This document shows positions 17,713 through 27,508 of a stretch of 64,000 bases of DNA, in pieces; position 1 is the first letter of the stretch; the number at the start of each line of letters is the position of its first letter. Under the pieces are notes generated by a model. That model was given only the letters and a program-made list of their open reading frames with translations, searched no databases and was not told the origin of the DNA. Source of the stretch: Actinobacillus genomosp. 2. GTDB taxonomy: Bacteria; Pseudomonadota; Gammaproteobacteria; Enterobacterales; Pasteurellaceae. The stretch is taken from contig NZ_CP103807.1 of NCBI RefSeq assembly GCF_029773605.1, positions 1,736,001-1,800,000 of the forward strand, read 5' to 3'. The translations under genes and the position numbers were made by a program.

Positions 17713-18150
17713 TTATGCCTGTTCCGTTGTTAATTGCCAGCCTAGTTGACGATATTGCTTATAACGTTCTCGAGCTTGGGCTTTTTCTGCTTCATCTGAT
17801 GGTACAAAATCAATAATCTGATTAAAACTATTGATAAAATCCGGCACAGTTGTTTGTAAGGAAATTAATAAATCTCGTCGTTGTGCATTGCGTTTTCCTT
17901 TCCAAGCAATTTCTATCGGCGTGGCATATTGCGTCACTTCGCCGGATAGATTATGTGGCACAAATGAGTCCGGATCTCTTGCCCATAAGGCTTCGTCAAT
18001 ATTCAAGGCCTGCTGTTCGGTTTCACAAGCAATAAGTACCCGTTTTCCTAAACGCCACGCATTAGCGGCTAAATCGCACGCCATTGCTTCAGTAGCGGAA
18101 AGAGTTTCCTGCCCTGTCTGACTCAATAGGTAAAATTTAACTTGTTTCAT
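17713..18150 (-). CDS. holC: DNA polymerase III chi subunit
   Basis: 145 residues, typical for HolC. Chi binds psi (HolD) and contacts single-strand binding protein, linking the clamp loader to SSB-coated DNA. The beginning MKQVKFYLL, the EAMACDLAANAWRLGKRVLIAC segment (split near residue 35) and the W-x-x-D-P-D-SFVPHNL motif near 55-68 are characteristic. It heads a minus-strand operon with the ElaA-like gene. Normally next to pepA and valS; here valS is displaced. Confidence 0.93.
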   Translation of the reverse strand: MKQVKFYLLSQTGQETLSATEAMACDLAANAWRLGKRVLIACETEQQALNIDEALWARDPDSFVPHNLSGEVTQYATPIEIAWKGKRNAQRRDLLISLQTTVPDFINSFNQIIDFVPSDEAEKAQARERYKQYRQLGWQLTTEQA

Positions 18151-18403
18151 TGACTAGCCTTGAAGAGAGAAGAATACAAAAAGGTTAAGATTTTATCTGA
18201 AAATGAAGAAAATTTGAAATGTAAGCGGTCAGTTTTATTTATTTTTTTACATATTCAGTCAAAATAATGCTGATTTTTATCATTCCTGAGAATTGAACTT
18301 ATTTTTTCAATGTATATCTAACGCAACGATTCGGCTATTTCAATCATCAGACAATGATGTAAAATATAGCTTTTATTAGACCTAATTTTTAGAGGACTTT
18401 ACT

Positions 18404-18847
18404 ATGGGTTTATTTGATTTTGCAGCGAATATCGGCAAAAAACTTTTTAACAAAGAAGAAGAGGCATCACAAGCCGTAACGGAACATTTAAACGAAGATA
18501 ATCCGGGCGTTGAAAATGTACAAGTAACCGTTGAAAACGGTGTAGCGAATTTAACCGGTATTGCAGCAACAGCAGCAGCGGTAGAAAAAGCGGTATTAAT
18601 GGCAGGTAATATCGAAGGGATTTCAGAAGTGAAAATCGACGGTGTTGAGATTGCTAACGGTGAACAAATTGCCGGCGATGATGAGTTTTATGTGATTGAA
18701 AAAGGCGATACTTTATGGGAAATCGCAACTAAAGCATACGGTAACGGTGCGAAATATAAAGCAATCGTTGAAGCAAATAAAGAAGTGATCAAAGACGAAA
18801 ACAAAATCTTCCCAGGTCAAAAAATCCGTATTCCAAAAGGTTTATAA
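18404..18847 (+). CDS. kbp: BON-LysM protein, K+-binding protein Kbp family
   Basis: 147 residues against 149 in E. coli Kbp (YgaU), with the same layout: start MGLFDF, a BON domain at about residues 25-88 and a LysM domain at about 98-146 containing EKGDTLWEIATKAYGNG and the ending FPGQKIRIP. E. coli Kbp is a cytoplasmic potassium-binding protein. No signal peptide is present, so a periplasmic peptidoglycan role is unlikely despite the LysM domain. ATG has AGAGGA upstream. Confidence 0.88.
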   Translation: MGLFDFAANIGKKLFNKEEEASQAVTEHLNEDNPGVENVQVTVENGVANLTGIAATAAAVEKAVLMAGNIEGISEVKIDGVEIANGEQIAGDDEFYVIEKGDTLWEIATKAYGNGAKYKAIVEANKEVIKDENKIFPGQKIRIPKGL

Positions 18848-18885
18848 TCTTTTAGAAAAGAAAGCGTGACGCTCGTTATTATAAA

Positions 18886-18936
18886 AAATCAGTAAAATCG
18901 CACCGTTTGTTCGGTAAATTTTGCTGATTTTTTCAT
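18886..18936 (+). terminator. Possible kbp terminator
   Basis: AAAAAATCAG with AAAAT is answered by ATTTTGCTGATTTTTT about 30 bases later, giving an imperfect stem ending in a T-run after kbp. Confidence 0.5.
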
Positions 18937-18975
18937 TTGTTCGCCATCATTTGGCGATGTTCCGCTCAATATTCC

Positions 18976-19004
18976 TCGACAGCCCATTGACATAACGTTA
19001 CAAT
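18976..19004 (+). promoter_or_regulatory. tig: Candidate tig promoter
   Basis: TCGACA (18976-18981), 17-bp spacer, TACAAT (18999-19004), 50 bp before the ATG at 19054. Each hexamer differs from the sigma-70 consensus at a single position. Confidence 0.6.
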
Positions 19005-19053
19005 GGAAGTCTATTTTTATATCTTTTATATACCCCCAACTTGAGGTTTAAGA

Positions 19054-20355
19054 ATGTCAATTTCTATTGAAACTTTAGAAGGCTTACAACGCCGCGTAAC
19101 TATTACTGTAGCTGCAGATAAAATCGAAGCAGCTTATAAAGAGCAATTAAAAGGCTATGCGAAAAATGCTCGTGTAGATGGTTTCCGTAAAGGTAAAGTA
19201 CCACACGCAATTATCGAACAACGTTTCGGTTTAGCGGCTCGCCAAGATGTATTATCTGATGAAATGCAACGTGCATTCTTTGATGCAGTAATCGCTGAGA
19301 AAATCAATCTTGCAGGTCGTCCTACATTTACACCTAACAACTACCAACCAGGCCAAGAATTTAGCTTTACTGCAACTTTTGAAGTGTTCCCGGAAGTTGA
19401 ATTAAAAGGCTTAGAAAACATCGAAGTTGAAAAACCGGTTGTAGAAATCACAGAAGCTGATTTAGACAAAATGATCGATGTTTTACGTAAACAACAAGCA
19501 ACTTGGACGGAATCACAAGAAGCTGCACAAGCGGAAGACCGTGTTGTAATCGACTTCGTTGGTTCTGTTGACGGTGAAGAGTTTGAAGGCGGTAAAGCGA
19601 CAGACTTCACTTTAGCAATGGGTCAAGGTCGTATGATCCCTGGTTTTGAAGAAGGTATCGTTGGTCACAAAGCTGGCGAACAATTCGATATCGATGTTAC
19701 TTTCCCTGAAGAATATCACGCTGAAAACTTAAAAGGTAAAGCGGCGAAATTCGCAATCACACTTAAGAAAGTAGAAAACATCGTATTACCTGAATTAACT
19801 GAAGAATTTGTGAAAAAATTCGGTTCAGCAAAAACGGTAGAAGATTTACGTGCAGAAATTAAGAAAAATATGCAACGTGAACTTAAAAATGCGGTAACTG
19901 CACGTGTTAAAAACCAAGTAATCAACGGTTTAATCGCACAAAACGAAATTGAAGTGCCAGCTGCAGCGGTAGCGGAAGAAGTTGATGTATTACGCCGTCA
20001 AGCGGTTCAACGTTTCGGTGGTAAACCTGAAATGGCTGCACAATTACCGGCTGAATTATTTGAAGCAGATGCAAAACGTCGTGTTCAAGTAGGTTTATTA
20101 CTTTCAACTGTAATCGGTACTAACGAATTAAAAGTTGATGAAAAACGTGTTGAAGAAACGATCGCAGAAATCGCTTCAGCTTACGAACAACCGGCAGAAG
20201 TTGTTGCTCACTACGCGAAAAACCGTCAATTAACCGAAAATATCCGTAACGTGGTATTAGAAGAACAAGCTGTTGAAGCAGTACTTGCAAAAGCGAAAGT
20301 CACTGAAAAAGCAACTTCTTTCGATGAAGTAATGGCTCAACAAGCTCAGGGCTAA
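19054..20355 (+). CDS. tig: Trigger factor
   Basis: 433 residues, standard length. Ribosome-associated chaperone with peptidyl-prolyl isomerase activity that meets nascent chains at the tunnel exit. The ribosome-binding signature GFRKGKVP is at residues 43-50; the FKBP-like PPIase domain follows at about 150-245 ([20 protein letters not shown] at its start); the C-terminal chaperone arms make up the rest. Its own promoter and terminator bracket it; clpP, often downstream in other bacteria, is not here. Confidence 0.97.
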   Translation: MSISIETLEGLQRRVTITVAADKIEAAYKEQLKGYAKNARVDGFRKGKVPHAIIEQRFGLAARQDVLSDEMQRAFFDAVIAEKINLAGRPTFTPNNYQPGQEFSFTATFEVFPEVELKGLENIEVEKPVVEITEADLDKMIDVLRKQQATWTESQEAAQAEDRVVIDFVGSVDGEEFEGGKATDFTLAMGQGRMIPGFEEGIVGHKAGEQFDIDVTFPEEYHAENLKGKAAKFAITLKKVENIVLPELTEEFVKKFGSAKTVEDLRAEIKKNMQRELKNAVTARVKNQVINGLIAQNEIEVPAAAVAEEVDVLRRQAVQRFGGKPEMAAQLPAELFEADAKRRVQVGLLLSTVIGTNELKVDEKRVEETIAEIASAYEQPAEVVAHYAKNRQLTENIRNVVLEEQAVEAVLAKAKVTEKATSFDEVMAQQAQG

Positions 20356-20367
20356 TTCTCAAATCTA

Positions 20368-20393
20368 AAGCTCTCTGTTTCGGGGAGCTTTTC
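20368..20393 (+). terminator. tig terminator
   Basis: AAGCTCTC with GGGGAGCTT (one G-U-type mismatch region) followed by TTTC, 13 bases after the tig stop. A longer uptake-signal pair follows at about 20406-20462. Confidence 0.65.
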
Positions 20394-20487
20394 ATTAGCA
20401 TTTTATAAGCGGTTGATTTTAGGAATAAGTTTGCAAAAATTTCTCTAAAAATAACCGCTTTTATTTTAATTTAAAGAGAATTTAGTT

Positions 20488-20937
20488 ATGGATTTAACCT
20501 TTACTCAACAACTTCAACAATTTGTTAGCGCTCACCCGATTCTGATTTTTGCATGGATTGCGGTGTTTGTTGCAGTATTATTTAGCCTCTATAAAGGCGC
20601 TACCAGTAAATTTAAAACAATTGAACACGCACAGGCTACTCACCTTGTAAATAAAGAAGACGGTGTATTCCTAGATTTACGTTCAGAAGATGAGTTCTAC
20701 TCGGGTCATATTGTAGATAGCCACCATATTTTACCTAGCGAAATTAAAGCTAAAAATATTCATACTATCGATAAATATAAAGATCGTCCGGTCATTTTAG
20801 TCGATAGCAATGGTTTCTCTGCCGGTTCAAGTGCGGATTTACTTGCCAAACAAGGTTTTAGTAAAGTTTATGTACTAAAAGAAGGTATTTTAGGCTGGCG
20901 TTCGGCAAATCTTCCAACCGTTAAGAAACACAAATAA
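20488..20937 (+). CDS. yibN: Rhodanese-like membrane protein, YibN family
   Basis: 149 residues. One N-terminal membrane segment (about residues 18-37), then a rhodanese fold: [15 protein letters not shown] (about 61-75) and the C-terminal [12 protein letters not shown]. The position of the catalytic Cys in the CxxGxR loop reads DSNGFSAG (about 111-118), and the protein has no Cys at all, so sulfurtransferase activity is not expected. E. coli YibN, in the same secB-gpsA-cysE neighbourhood, is also divergent at this loop. Probably an inner-membrane adaptor. ATG at 20488; 23 bases before secB, so likely cotranscribed. Confidence 0.85.
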   Translation: MDLTFTQQLQQFVSAHPILIFAWIAVFVAVLFSLYKGATSKFKTIEHAQATHLVNKEDGVFLDLRSEDEFYSGHIVDSHHILPSEIKAKNIHTIDKYKDRPVILVDSNGFSAGSSADLLAKQGFSKVYVLKEGILGWRSANLPTVKKHK

Positions 20938-20960
20938 TTAGGTCAATTAAAGGAAATATT

Positions 20961-21461
20961 ATGGCTGAAGAAAATCAAGCAGTAGCTCAAGAAGAAGAGC
21001 AATCACAATTTGAACTTCAAATTCAACGTATTTATATCAAAGATGTTTCGTTTGAAGCACCGAATTTACCAACTATTTTTCATCAAGAGTGGAAACCGCA
21101 GTTAGGCTTCGAGCTTGATACTGAAACTAAACAATTAGATGAAGATCTTTATGAAGTAGTCTTACATATTAATGTTTCAACTACATTAGAAGACAGCGGT
21201 GATACCGCATTTATTTGCGAAGTAAAACAAGCGGGTGTCTTCACTATCAAAGGTTTAGAAGGTATTCAATTAGCACATTGTTTAGCATCACAATGTCCTA
21301 ATGTGCTTTATCCTTACGCTCGTGAGTTAATCGCTAGCTTAGTGAACCGTGGTACATTCCCAGCATTGAATTTATCACCAGTAAACTTCGATGCCTTGTT
21401 TATGGATTACTTACAACGCCAAGAAGCAGAGCAAAACGCAGAAGCACCAACAGTAAACTAA
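20961..21461 (+). CDS. secB: Protein-export chaperone SecB
   Basis: 166 residues. Tetrameric cytoplasmic chaperone that holds preproteins unfolded and passes them to SecA. Characteristic strands are [19 protein letters not shown] near residues 18-36 and the helix region [20 protein letters not shown] near 109-128. The first 15 residues and the last 12 are acidic or Gln-rich tails as in other SecB proteins. AAAGGA precedes the ATG at 20961. A good terminator follows. Confidence 0.96.
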   Translation: MAEENQAVAQEEEQSQFELQIQRIYIKDVSFEAPNLPTIFHQEWKPQLGFELDTETKQLDEDLYEVVLHINVSTTLEDSGDTAFICEVKQAGVFTIKGLEGIQLAHCLASQCPNVLYPYARELIASLVNRGTFPALNLSPVNFDALFMDYLQRQEAEQNAEAPTVN

Positions 21462-21468
21462 TCTTTTT

Positions 21469-21509
21469 AAAGGTATGCGAGATCTGATCTGCATACCTTT
21501 TCTTTTTAT
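21469..21509 (+). terminator. secB terminator
   Basis: AAAGGTATGC (21469-21478) and GCATACCTTT (21491-21500) form a 10-bp perfect stem followed by TCTTTTT. Confidence 0.88.
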
Positions 21510-21650
21510 TTCCTTTCAAACTAAAATTTGCATAGCTGAATGAGCCGCAATTGACGGATTTATATCAAGTGGTATATTGAGCCTTTCTATTTTTATCAGC
21601 CGATTGAATACCAATCTTAAAATCTTTCATCTTAAAGGATAATACTATTA

Positions 21651-22661
21651 ATGAGTGAAATGTATTCCGCCCCCGTTACGGTTTTAGGTGCAGGTTCTTA
21701 TGGTACGGCACTTGCAATTGCACTTGCCCGTAATGGTCATAAAACCTATTTATGGGGACATCAGCCGGATAAAATGGCAGTTTTAGCGACTGAGCGTATG
21801 AATAATGCCTTTTTACCGGGTATTGAATTTCCTGAAGCCTTAGACATTGAAAGTGATTTGACAGAGGCTCTAGCAAAAGCACAGGATATCTTAATTGTAG
21901 TGCCAAGCCATGTATTTGCTGATGTATTAATGCAAATTCGTCCCTTATTGAATGCCCATCATCGCATTATGTGGGCAACAAAAGGGCTGGAACGTAATAC
22001 CGGAAGATTATTACAAACGGTCGCTGAAGAAATTCTTGGCACTCAATATCCGCTAGCGGTGCTTTCCGGCCCGACTTTTGCAAAAGAGTTAGCACAAGGT
22101 TTACCGACAGCAATCACTTTAGCTTCAAATGACCACCAATTTTCTGATGAAATGCAGCAGCGTATCCATTGTTCTAAGGCTTTCCGTGTTTATTTGAATA
22201 GCGATATGATTGGCGTACAATTAGGCGGTGCGATTAAGAATGTAATTGCCATTGGAGCTGGTATTTCTGATGGAATGGGCTTCGGTGCAAATGCACGCAC
22301 AGCACTTATCACCCGTGGTGTAGCTGAAATTAGCCGTTTAGGTGCATCATTGGGTGCAAATGCCAATACTTTTATGGGAATGGCTGGACTAGGCGATTTA
22401 GTGTTAACCTGTACTGATAATCAATCGCGTAACCGCCGTTTCGGTCTAATGCTCGGGCAAGGAAAATCTGCTGAGGAAGCCATGGCGGAGATCGGGCAAG
22501 TGGTAGAAGGTTTTTACAATACCAAAGAGGCGTATTTACTGGCTCAAACCCAAGGGGTTGAAATGCCTATTGTCGAACAGATCTACCAAATGCTATTCTG
22601 TGGTAAAAATGCACATGATGTTGTTGCAACCTTATTAGGGCGTGAACGCAAAGGCGAATAA
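21651..22661 (+). CDS. gpsA: Glycerol-3-phosphate dehydrogenase [NAD(P)+]
   Basis: 336 residues. Reduces dihydroxyacetone phosphate to sn-glycerol-3-phosphate for phospholipid synthesis in the cytoplasm. Dinucleotide loop [10 protein letters not shown] (residues 14-23), the conserved [17 protein letters not shown] region near 140-156, catalytic lysine in [14 protein letters not shown] (about 193-206) and the GLGDLVLTC motif near 248-256. ATG at 21651 has AAAGGA upstream. Only 11 bases separate it from cysE, so the two form an operon, as in E. coli. Confidence 0.97.
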   Translation: MSEMYSAPVTVLGAGSYGTALAIALARNGHKTYLWGHQPDKMAVLATERMNNAFLPGIEFPEALDIESDLTEALAKAQDILIVVPSHVFADVLMQIRPLLNAHHRIMWATKGLERNTGRLLQTVAEEILGTQYPLAVLSGPTFAKELAQGLPTAITLASNDHQFSDEMQQRIHCSKAFRVYLNSDMIGVQLGGAIKNVIAIGAGISDGMGFGANARTALITRGVAEISRLGASLGANANTFMGMAGLGDLVLTCTDNQSRNRRFGLMLGQGKSAEEAMAEIGQVVEGFYNTKEAYLLAQTQGVEMPIVEQIYQMLFCGKNAHDVVATLLGRERKGE

Positions 22662-22672
22662 AGAGGTTTTAT

Positions 22673-23488
22673 ATGAACGAAAGCGAACTTAATCAAATTT
22701 GGCAGAATATCCGAGAAGAAGCACAGGAATTGGTTGATAGTGAGCCGATGCTTGCCAGCTTTTTCCATGCGACTATTTTAAAGCATAGTAATTTAGGGGG
22801 CTCACTGAGTTATATCTTAGCCAATAAACTGGCTAACCCAATTATGCCAGCGATTGCGTTAAAAGAAATTATTGAAGAAGCCTACCAGGCTAATCCTCAA
22901 ATTATTGCTAGTGCTGCCTGTGATATTGATGCGGTTCGTACTCGAGATCCTGCTGTAGATAAATGGACAACTCCGCTGTTATATTTAAAAGGATACCATG
23001 CTATCCAAAGTTATCGTGTGACACATTATCTTTGGCAACAAGGTCGTAAGGCTTTGGCAATTTACCTACAAAATGAAATCTCAGTAGCGTTTGATGTGGA
23101 TATTCACCCGGCAGCAAGATTAGGCTGCGGCATTATGTTTGACCACGCAACTGGTATTGTAGTTGGTGAAACGGCAGTAATTGAAAATGATGTATCAATT
23201 TTACAAGGCGTAACGCTTGGTGGTACGGGTAAAGAACACGGTGATCGTCACCCGAAAATCCGTGAAGGGGTGATGATTGGCGCCGGTGCAAAAATCTTAG
23301 GTAATATTGAGATTGGACGTTATTCGAAAATCGGGGCGAATTCGGTTGTGTTACAACCGGTACCGGATCACGCAACCGCTGCAGGTGTGCCAGCTCGTAT
23401 TATCGGACAATCTTCCGTACAAAAACCGGCTTTTGATATGAACCAATATTTTGAAGATATAGAAGGGACTTATGGTGATGGGATCTAA
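22673..23488 (+). CDS. cysE: Serine O-acetyltransferase
   Basis: 271 residues. Makes O-acetylserine from serine and acetyl-CoA, the first step of cysteine synthesis. N-terminal helical domain (about 1-140), then a left-handed beta helix of hexapeptide repeats. DIHPAARLGCGIMFDHATGI (about 143-162) holds the catalytic Asp/His, and GGTGKEHGDRHPKI (about 184-197) is the substrate loop. The C-terminal tail ends YGDGI, the Ile-terminated peptide that docks into CysK in the cysteine synthase complex. Confidence 0.97.
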   Translation: MNESELNQIWQNIREEAQELVDSEPMLASFFHATILKHSNLGGSLSYILANKLANPIMPAIALKEIIEEAYQANPQIIASAACDIDAVRTRDPAVDKWTTPLLYLKGYHAIQSYRVTHYLWQQGRKALAIYLQNEISVAFDVDIHPAARLGCGIMFDHATGIVVGETAVIENDVSILQGVTLGGTGKEHGDRHPKIREGVMIGAGAKILGNIEIGRYSKIGANSVVLQPVPDHATAAGVPARIIGQSSVQKPAFDMNQYFEDIEGTYGDGI

Positions 23489-23521
23489 AATTTGAAGAGT
23501 GACCAGTTAAATTAATAGGAT

Positions 23522-23568
23522 AAGGATTAAGCGTAATCTAGATGTTAGGCTTAATCCTTTTAATTTTT
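23522..23568 (+). terminator. cysE terminator
   Basis: AAGGATTAAGC (23522-23532) and GCTTAATCCTT (23549-23559) form an 11-bp perfect stem, followed by TTAATTTTT. Confidence 0.88.
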
Positions 23569-23724
23569 ATCAAACTTACGGTGGTTAAGATCTAATCCTT
23601 AGGTTCTCCATACGCAGAATAACAAAGGATTGTGGTAAAATTTATATGACACACACTTTTATCTAAGAGTATTGGGTATAGTAAAAAATTTAAATTTTTA
23701 GTTAAAACAGGAAGAGATTAATTA

Positions 23725-24633
23725 ATGGATAAACATTCCGCTTTTTCGATTTGGTTCATCACTGCACGACCGAGAACATTACCTTTAGCTTTAGCTTCTA
23801 TTATTGTTGGTTCGGCATTGGCATACTGGGCTGGGCATTTCGATTTGATTACTACATTGCTTGCCTTTATTACCACCATTTTATTACAAATTTTATCTAA
23901 TTTTGCGAATGATTATGGCGATCACGTGAAAGGATCTGATACTAAAGAACGAATTGGGCCGCTGCGTGCGATTCAACATGGTGCAATTACGGGTAGTCAG
24001 TTAAAAAATGCGGTTATTTTACTCAGTATTTTATCTTTTATTGCCGGTGTAGGACTGACGGTTTATGCCTATCAATCTATTCAAGATCTGGTTGTGTTTA
24101 TTAGCTTAGGTGTTATTTCGATCGTGGCAGCAATTACTTATACGGTCGGCAAAAAAGCCTATGGTTATTTAGGTTTAGGCGATTTATTCGTACTGATTTT
24201 CTTTGGTTTTGTGGCAATAATCGGTACATTCTACTTACAAGCCCATAGTATTCCAGCGATGATTTTTGTTCCTGCCTTTGGATGCGGTTTATTATCGGTT
24301 GCCGTCTTAAATATCAATAATTTACGTGATATTAATCAAGACAAACAAGCTGGGAAAAATACCTTAATTGTACGTATCGGCAGTCAAAACGGACGAATTT
24401 ATCACGTGATGCTATTGGTACTCGCGGTCGTTTCTTATCTGATTTTTGCAATGAGTGAATTTCAGCATTGGTATAGCTACTTATTTTTACTTGCCGTCCC
24501 ATTACTTGCTAAACACGGCCTATTTGTCTATTGCCACAAAGACCCGATTGAACTACGTCCGATTTTAGGACAAATGGCAGGATTGGCTTTGATTACCAAT
24601 TTATTATTCAGTTTAGGGATTTTCTTAGGATAG
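23725..24633 (+). CDS. menA: 1,4-dihydroxy-2-naphthoate polyprenyltransferase
   Basis: 302 residues, UbiA-superfamily integral membrane prenyltransferase with eight to nine hydrophobic segments. It attaches the polyprenyl tail to dihydroxynaphthoate, giving demethylmenaquinone, the main anaerobic quinone of Pasteurellaceae. The first Asp-rich motif NFANDYGDHVKGSD (about 51-64) followed by ERIGPLRA, and the second region with NNLRDINQDKQAGKNT (about 198-213), are specific to MenA rather than UbiA. Start ATG at 23725; an uptake-signal terminator follows. Confidence 0.95.
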   Translation: MDKHSAFSIWFITARPRTLPLALASIIVGSALAYWAGHFDLITTLLAFITTILLQILSNFANDYGDHVKGSDTKERIGPLRAIQHGAITGSQLKNAVILLSILSFIAGVGLTVYAYQSIQDLVVFISLGVISIVAAITYTVGKKAYGYLGLGDLFVLIFFGFVAIIGTFYLQAHSIPAMIFVPAFGCGLLSVAVLNINNLRDINQDKQAGKNTLIVRIGSQNGRIYHVMLLVLAVVSYLIFAMSEFQHWYSYLFLLAVPLLAKHGLFVYCHKDPIELRPILGQMAGLALITNLLFSLGIFLG

Positions 24634-24647
24634 GGTAAATTCTAAAT

Positions 24648-24697
24648 AAAAAAAGACCGCTTGTTGGATGAAACATCGCAAACAAGCGGTCTTTTTT
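24648..24697. terminator. Bidirectional uptake-signal terminator, menA/erpA
   Basis: AAAAAAAGACCGCTTGTT is answered by AACAAGCGGTCTTTTTT; both ACCGCTTGT (24656-24664) and ACAAGCGGT (24682-24690) are full uptake-signal cores, with T-runs on both strands between convergent genes. Confidence 0.92.
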
Positions 24698-24708
24698 ACA
24701 AAAATCTT

Positions 24709-25050
24709 TCAAATACTGAAAGAGGAACCACAGCCACAAGTTGAACTTGCATTCGGATTTTGTACTACGAAACGGGAACCGTCCAAACCTTCGGTATAAT
24801 CTACAGTACCACCGATTAAGTATTGTAAACTCATCGGGTCAACCACTAAACCAACGTTTTGGTTCTCAATCGTTAAATCACCTTCATTTACTTGGTCATC
24901 AAAGGTAAATCCATATTGGAAACCACTACAACCGCCCCCCGTAATATACACTCGTAAACGAAGATTCGGGTTATCTTCGCCCTCAATTAAACTCTTAACT
25001 TTTTTCGCCGCAGCATCAGTAAAGATAAGAGGGATTTGAATATCGTTCAT
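24709..25050 (-). CDS. erpA: Iron-sulfur cluster insertion protein ErpA
   Basis: 113 residues, A-type carrier that delivers Fe-S clusters to apoproteins including isoprenoid-synthesis enzymes. The three cluster cysteines are C41 in GGGCSGFQY and C105/C107 in the C-terminal [11 protein letters not shown]. ErpA is chosen over IscA because of its length and ending, and because erpA marks the left flank of the O-antigen locus in A. pleuropneumoniae. The divergent promoter region to wzz is 139 bp. Confidence 0.93.
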   Translation of the reverse strand: MNDIQIPLIFTDAAAKKVKSLIEGEDNPNLRLRVYITGGGCSGFQYGFTFDDQVNEGDLTIENQNVGLVVDPMSLQYLIGGTVDYTEGLDGSRFVVQNPNASSTCGCGSSFSI

Positions 25051-25123
25051 TTTTTATTCTCAGTTTGAATCTAAAAATTCTGAGTATTATCCCCCAATAT
25101 TAGCTTTGCATCAATAACATTCT

Positions 25124-25152
25124 TTGCTTAAGCATAGGCTTTTTCATATAAT
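25124..25152 (+). promoter_or_regulatory. wzz: Candidate promoter of the O-antigen operon
   Basis: TTGCTT (25124-25129), 17-bp spacer, perfect TATAAT (25147-25152), 37 bp before the wzz ATG. No JUMPstart/ops element (GGCGGTAG) was found between erpA and wzz. Confidence 0.72.
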
Positions 25153-25189
25153 ATACAGTTAATATTAGCTATTATTTTGAGAAAACTTC

Positions 25190-26308
25190 ATGGAAACATT
25201 TAAACAAAAGGCACACCAAATTAATGAGGAAATTGATCTTATTGAATTAGTTCGTGTGCTTTGGAAGAAAAAATTACTCATTGCTGTTGTTACCTTTATT
25301 TTTACAGCATTGGCTGCAGTTTATTCTTTTACGGCGAAAGAAAAATGGACCTCCCAAGCAGAGGTAATTACCCCTAGAGTGACGGATATCTCTGAATATT
25401 TATCGTTACGAAAAGAATATAATTTAATTATGGGTTCGGAGTTTAAAGAGAATGATATTCGTAATGAACTTAGTGATCTTTTTGGTCGTTACGTGCTTTC
25501 TTATGATGAGGCAATCTCTTTTTTTAAAACAACGGATACTTATAAAAAACTTTCAGAAACGGAAAGTGAAGCGACTTCACAAAGAGCGATTTCTGAATTT
25601 GCAACAGAATCGCTGAAAGTGACAAAGCCGGATGTTAAGAAAGACCCAAATGCTTTAGGTAGTAAGATTGCGATTTCGTCTGATACAGCATTATCTGCAC
25701 AAACTACATTGAATGACTTCATTCGTCATATTAGTGATACTTCTTTTAATTTCAGTAAAAATGAATTTATTTACTGGATAAAAGAGAGCATATCTAGCCT
25801 AAATTATGAGAAAGAAAGGATAGAGCAAGATCAGCGTATTCAACGAAAAGTTCAGATTCAAAACTTAGAAACTGCACTTGAAATGGCAAAAAAAGCAGGT
25901 ATTAAAGAGTATAGTTCTGCATTGTCATCAAATAGTTCTGTCGCTAATTTAGCGGTAAGTGATACAAAAATTCTGTTATCAGACTCTAAATTAGCAGATG
26001 GAACCTATTTGTTTATGCTTGGTGAGAAAAATCTGCAAGCACAATTAGATATTGCGAAAACTAAAGAAATTGTATATTCGCCAAGATATTATCAAATTCA
26101 GGAGCAACTTTTAAAGTTAAATACTTTATTGCCTAAAGTAGAGAAAGTAGTAGGACAAACTTATAGTTATGTCTCATCTCCGACATATCCTGTTATCAAA
26201 GATGCGCCTAAAAAAGGAATTATTTTAGTTATAGGTTTCTTGGTAGGATTGTTGCTGAGTTTATTCACTGTTTTGATTTCTGTATTAGTGAGAAATAAGA
26301 AGAGCTAA
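25190..26308 (+). CDS. wzz: O-antigen chain length determinant, Wzz type
   Basis: 372 residues. Two membrane segments, about residues 28-50 and 338-362, bracket a large periplasmic helical region; the C-terminal segment is preceded by the family's Pro-rich PTYPVIKDAPKKG motif. The N-terminal DEEIDLIELVRVLWKKKLLI-type start is typical of Wzz_N. Wzz sets the modal length of Wzy-polymerised O-chains. It heads the O-antigen cluster with a strong promoter. The gap to the next gene (102 bp) has a weak hairpin near 26323-26343 and may partly uncouple the operon. Confidence 0.92.
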   Translation: METFKQKAHQINEEIDLIELVRVLWKKKLLIAVVTFIFTALAAVYSFTAKEKWTSQAEVITPRVTDISEYLSLRKEYNLIMGSEFKENDIRNELSDLFGRYVLSYDEAISFFKTTDTYKKLSETESEATSQRAISEFATESLKVTKPDVKKDPNALGSKIAISSDTALSAQTTLNDFIRHISDTSFNFSKNEFIYWIKESISSLNYEKERIEQDQRIQRKVQIQNLETALEMAKKAGIKEYSSALSSNSSVANLAVSDTKILLSDSKLADGTYLFMLGEKNLQAQLDIAKTKEIVYSPRYYQIQEQLLKLNTLLPKVEKVVGQTYSYVSSPTYPVIKDAPKKGIILVIGFLVGLLLSLFTVLISVLVRNKKS

Positions 26309-26410
26309 TTATGAGGTATGAAGAGGAATATTAACCTCTTTATGTGCCTTTTGATGATCCAATTTACTGAAGTGCTTAGACTATTCAGGTAATAAAATAT
26401 AGGGATAATA

Positions 26411-27508
26411 ATGAAGCATAAGATATTACATTTTAGTCAGGTTCTTGGCGGTGTCGGTCGATATTTAGAGTTATATGATAAGTACATCGATAAAGATTCA
26501 TTTGAAAATATATATATCTTACCTATAGGTGCTTGGGAGGTGGCGGAAGCTCAAGATAAACGGTATATATTAAATATTGAACAATCATTTTCACCAATTA
26601 AATTGATCTCTAATGTTATAAAAATTAGAAATATCTTAAAAAAAGAAAGACCGGATATTTTTTATTTACATAGTTCATTTGCTGGTGTTATTGGACGTTT
26701 AGCTGCCATTGGAATGAGATGTAAAGTAATTTATAACCCTCATGGTTGGTCATTTAAGATGAATGTATCTAAGCTAAAGAAAACTTTTTATAAGATTATC
26801 GAAGGTGGTTTAGCTTTCTTAACCGATAAGTTTGTTCTAATTTCAAAATCGGAGTATGAGGCAGCACGTTCAATCGGTATTTCAGAGAAGAAATGTTGTC
26901 TTATATATAACGGTATTGAAACGACAAGAAAAACAGATATAGCAACAATACCTAGTTTAGATAATAAATATGTCATCGGAATGATTGGGCGTATAAGTGA
27001 ACAAAAAAATCCAATGTTTTTTGCTCAGTTTGCAAAAGAGATTCTTAAACAACATCCGAATACTTATTTTATTTTAGTTGGTGACGGCGAACAGCGAAAG
27101 CAGTTAGAAGAGTATTTAGAACGTAATAACTTGAATGATGCTTTCTATATTACGGGTTGGGTAACTAATCCTGAAAGTTACTTAAATTTATTTGACCAAG
27201 CGGTATTATTTTCAAAATGGGAAGGACTATGTCTTTCAGTCTGTGAGTATATGTTATATGAAAAACCTACATTAGTAAGTAATATTGGTGGTATTAACGA
27301 TCTTATTCAGAATGAAGTTAATGGCTTTACTATTGTTGAAGGCGATCTTAAGGAGGCGGTTAATAAGTCTAATAGATTAAGAAATGAGCCTAAAACTGTA
27401 GCTAAGTTTATTGAAGCCTCAAACATACTTATTCAAGAGAAATTTAATGCTCAAAAAATGGTAAATAGTTTAGAAAAACTTTTTATCAAATTATCAGAGA
27501 ATAAATAA
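26411..27508 (+). CDS. Glycosyltransferase family 4
   Basis: 365 residues, GT-B fold. The N-terminal domain starts KILHFSQVLGGVGRYLELY; the C-terminal donor domain starts near residue 185 with VIGMIGRISEQKNP and includes VGDGEQRKQLEEYL and the retaining-type E-x7-E region SKWEGLCLSVCEYMLYEKP (about 271-289). Cytoplasmic face of the inner membrane; adds one sugar to the lipid-linked O-unit. Donor and linkage cannot be told from sequence. Low GC. Stop and next start overlap as TAATG, showing tight coupling. Confidence 0.88.
   Translation: MKHKILHFSQVLGGVGRYLELYDKYIDKDSFENIYILPIGAWEVAEAQDKRYILNIEQSFSPIKLISNVIKIRNILKKERPDIFYLHSSFAGVIGRLAAIGMRCKVIYNPHGWSFKMNVSKLKKTFYKIIEGGLAFLTDKFVLISKSEYEAARSIGISEKKCCLIYNGIETTRKTDIATIPSLDNKYVIGMIGRISEQKNPMFFAQFAKEILKQHPNTYFILVGDGEQRKQLEEYLERNNLNDAFYITGWVTNPESYLNLFDQAVLFSKWEGLCLSVCEYMLYEKPTLVSNIGGINDLIQNEVNGFTIVEGDLKEAVNKSNRLRNEPKTVAKFIEASNILIQEKFNAQKMVNSLEKLFIKLSENK

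Noticed and set aside
18240-18310. Possible Fur box before kbp
   Set aside because: TGATTTTTATCA has the outer half-sites but the wrong spacing and centre for the 7-1-7 consensus.
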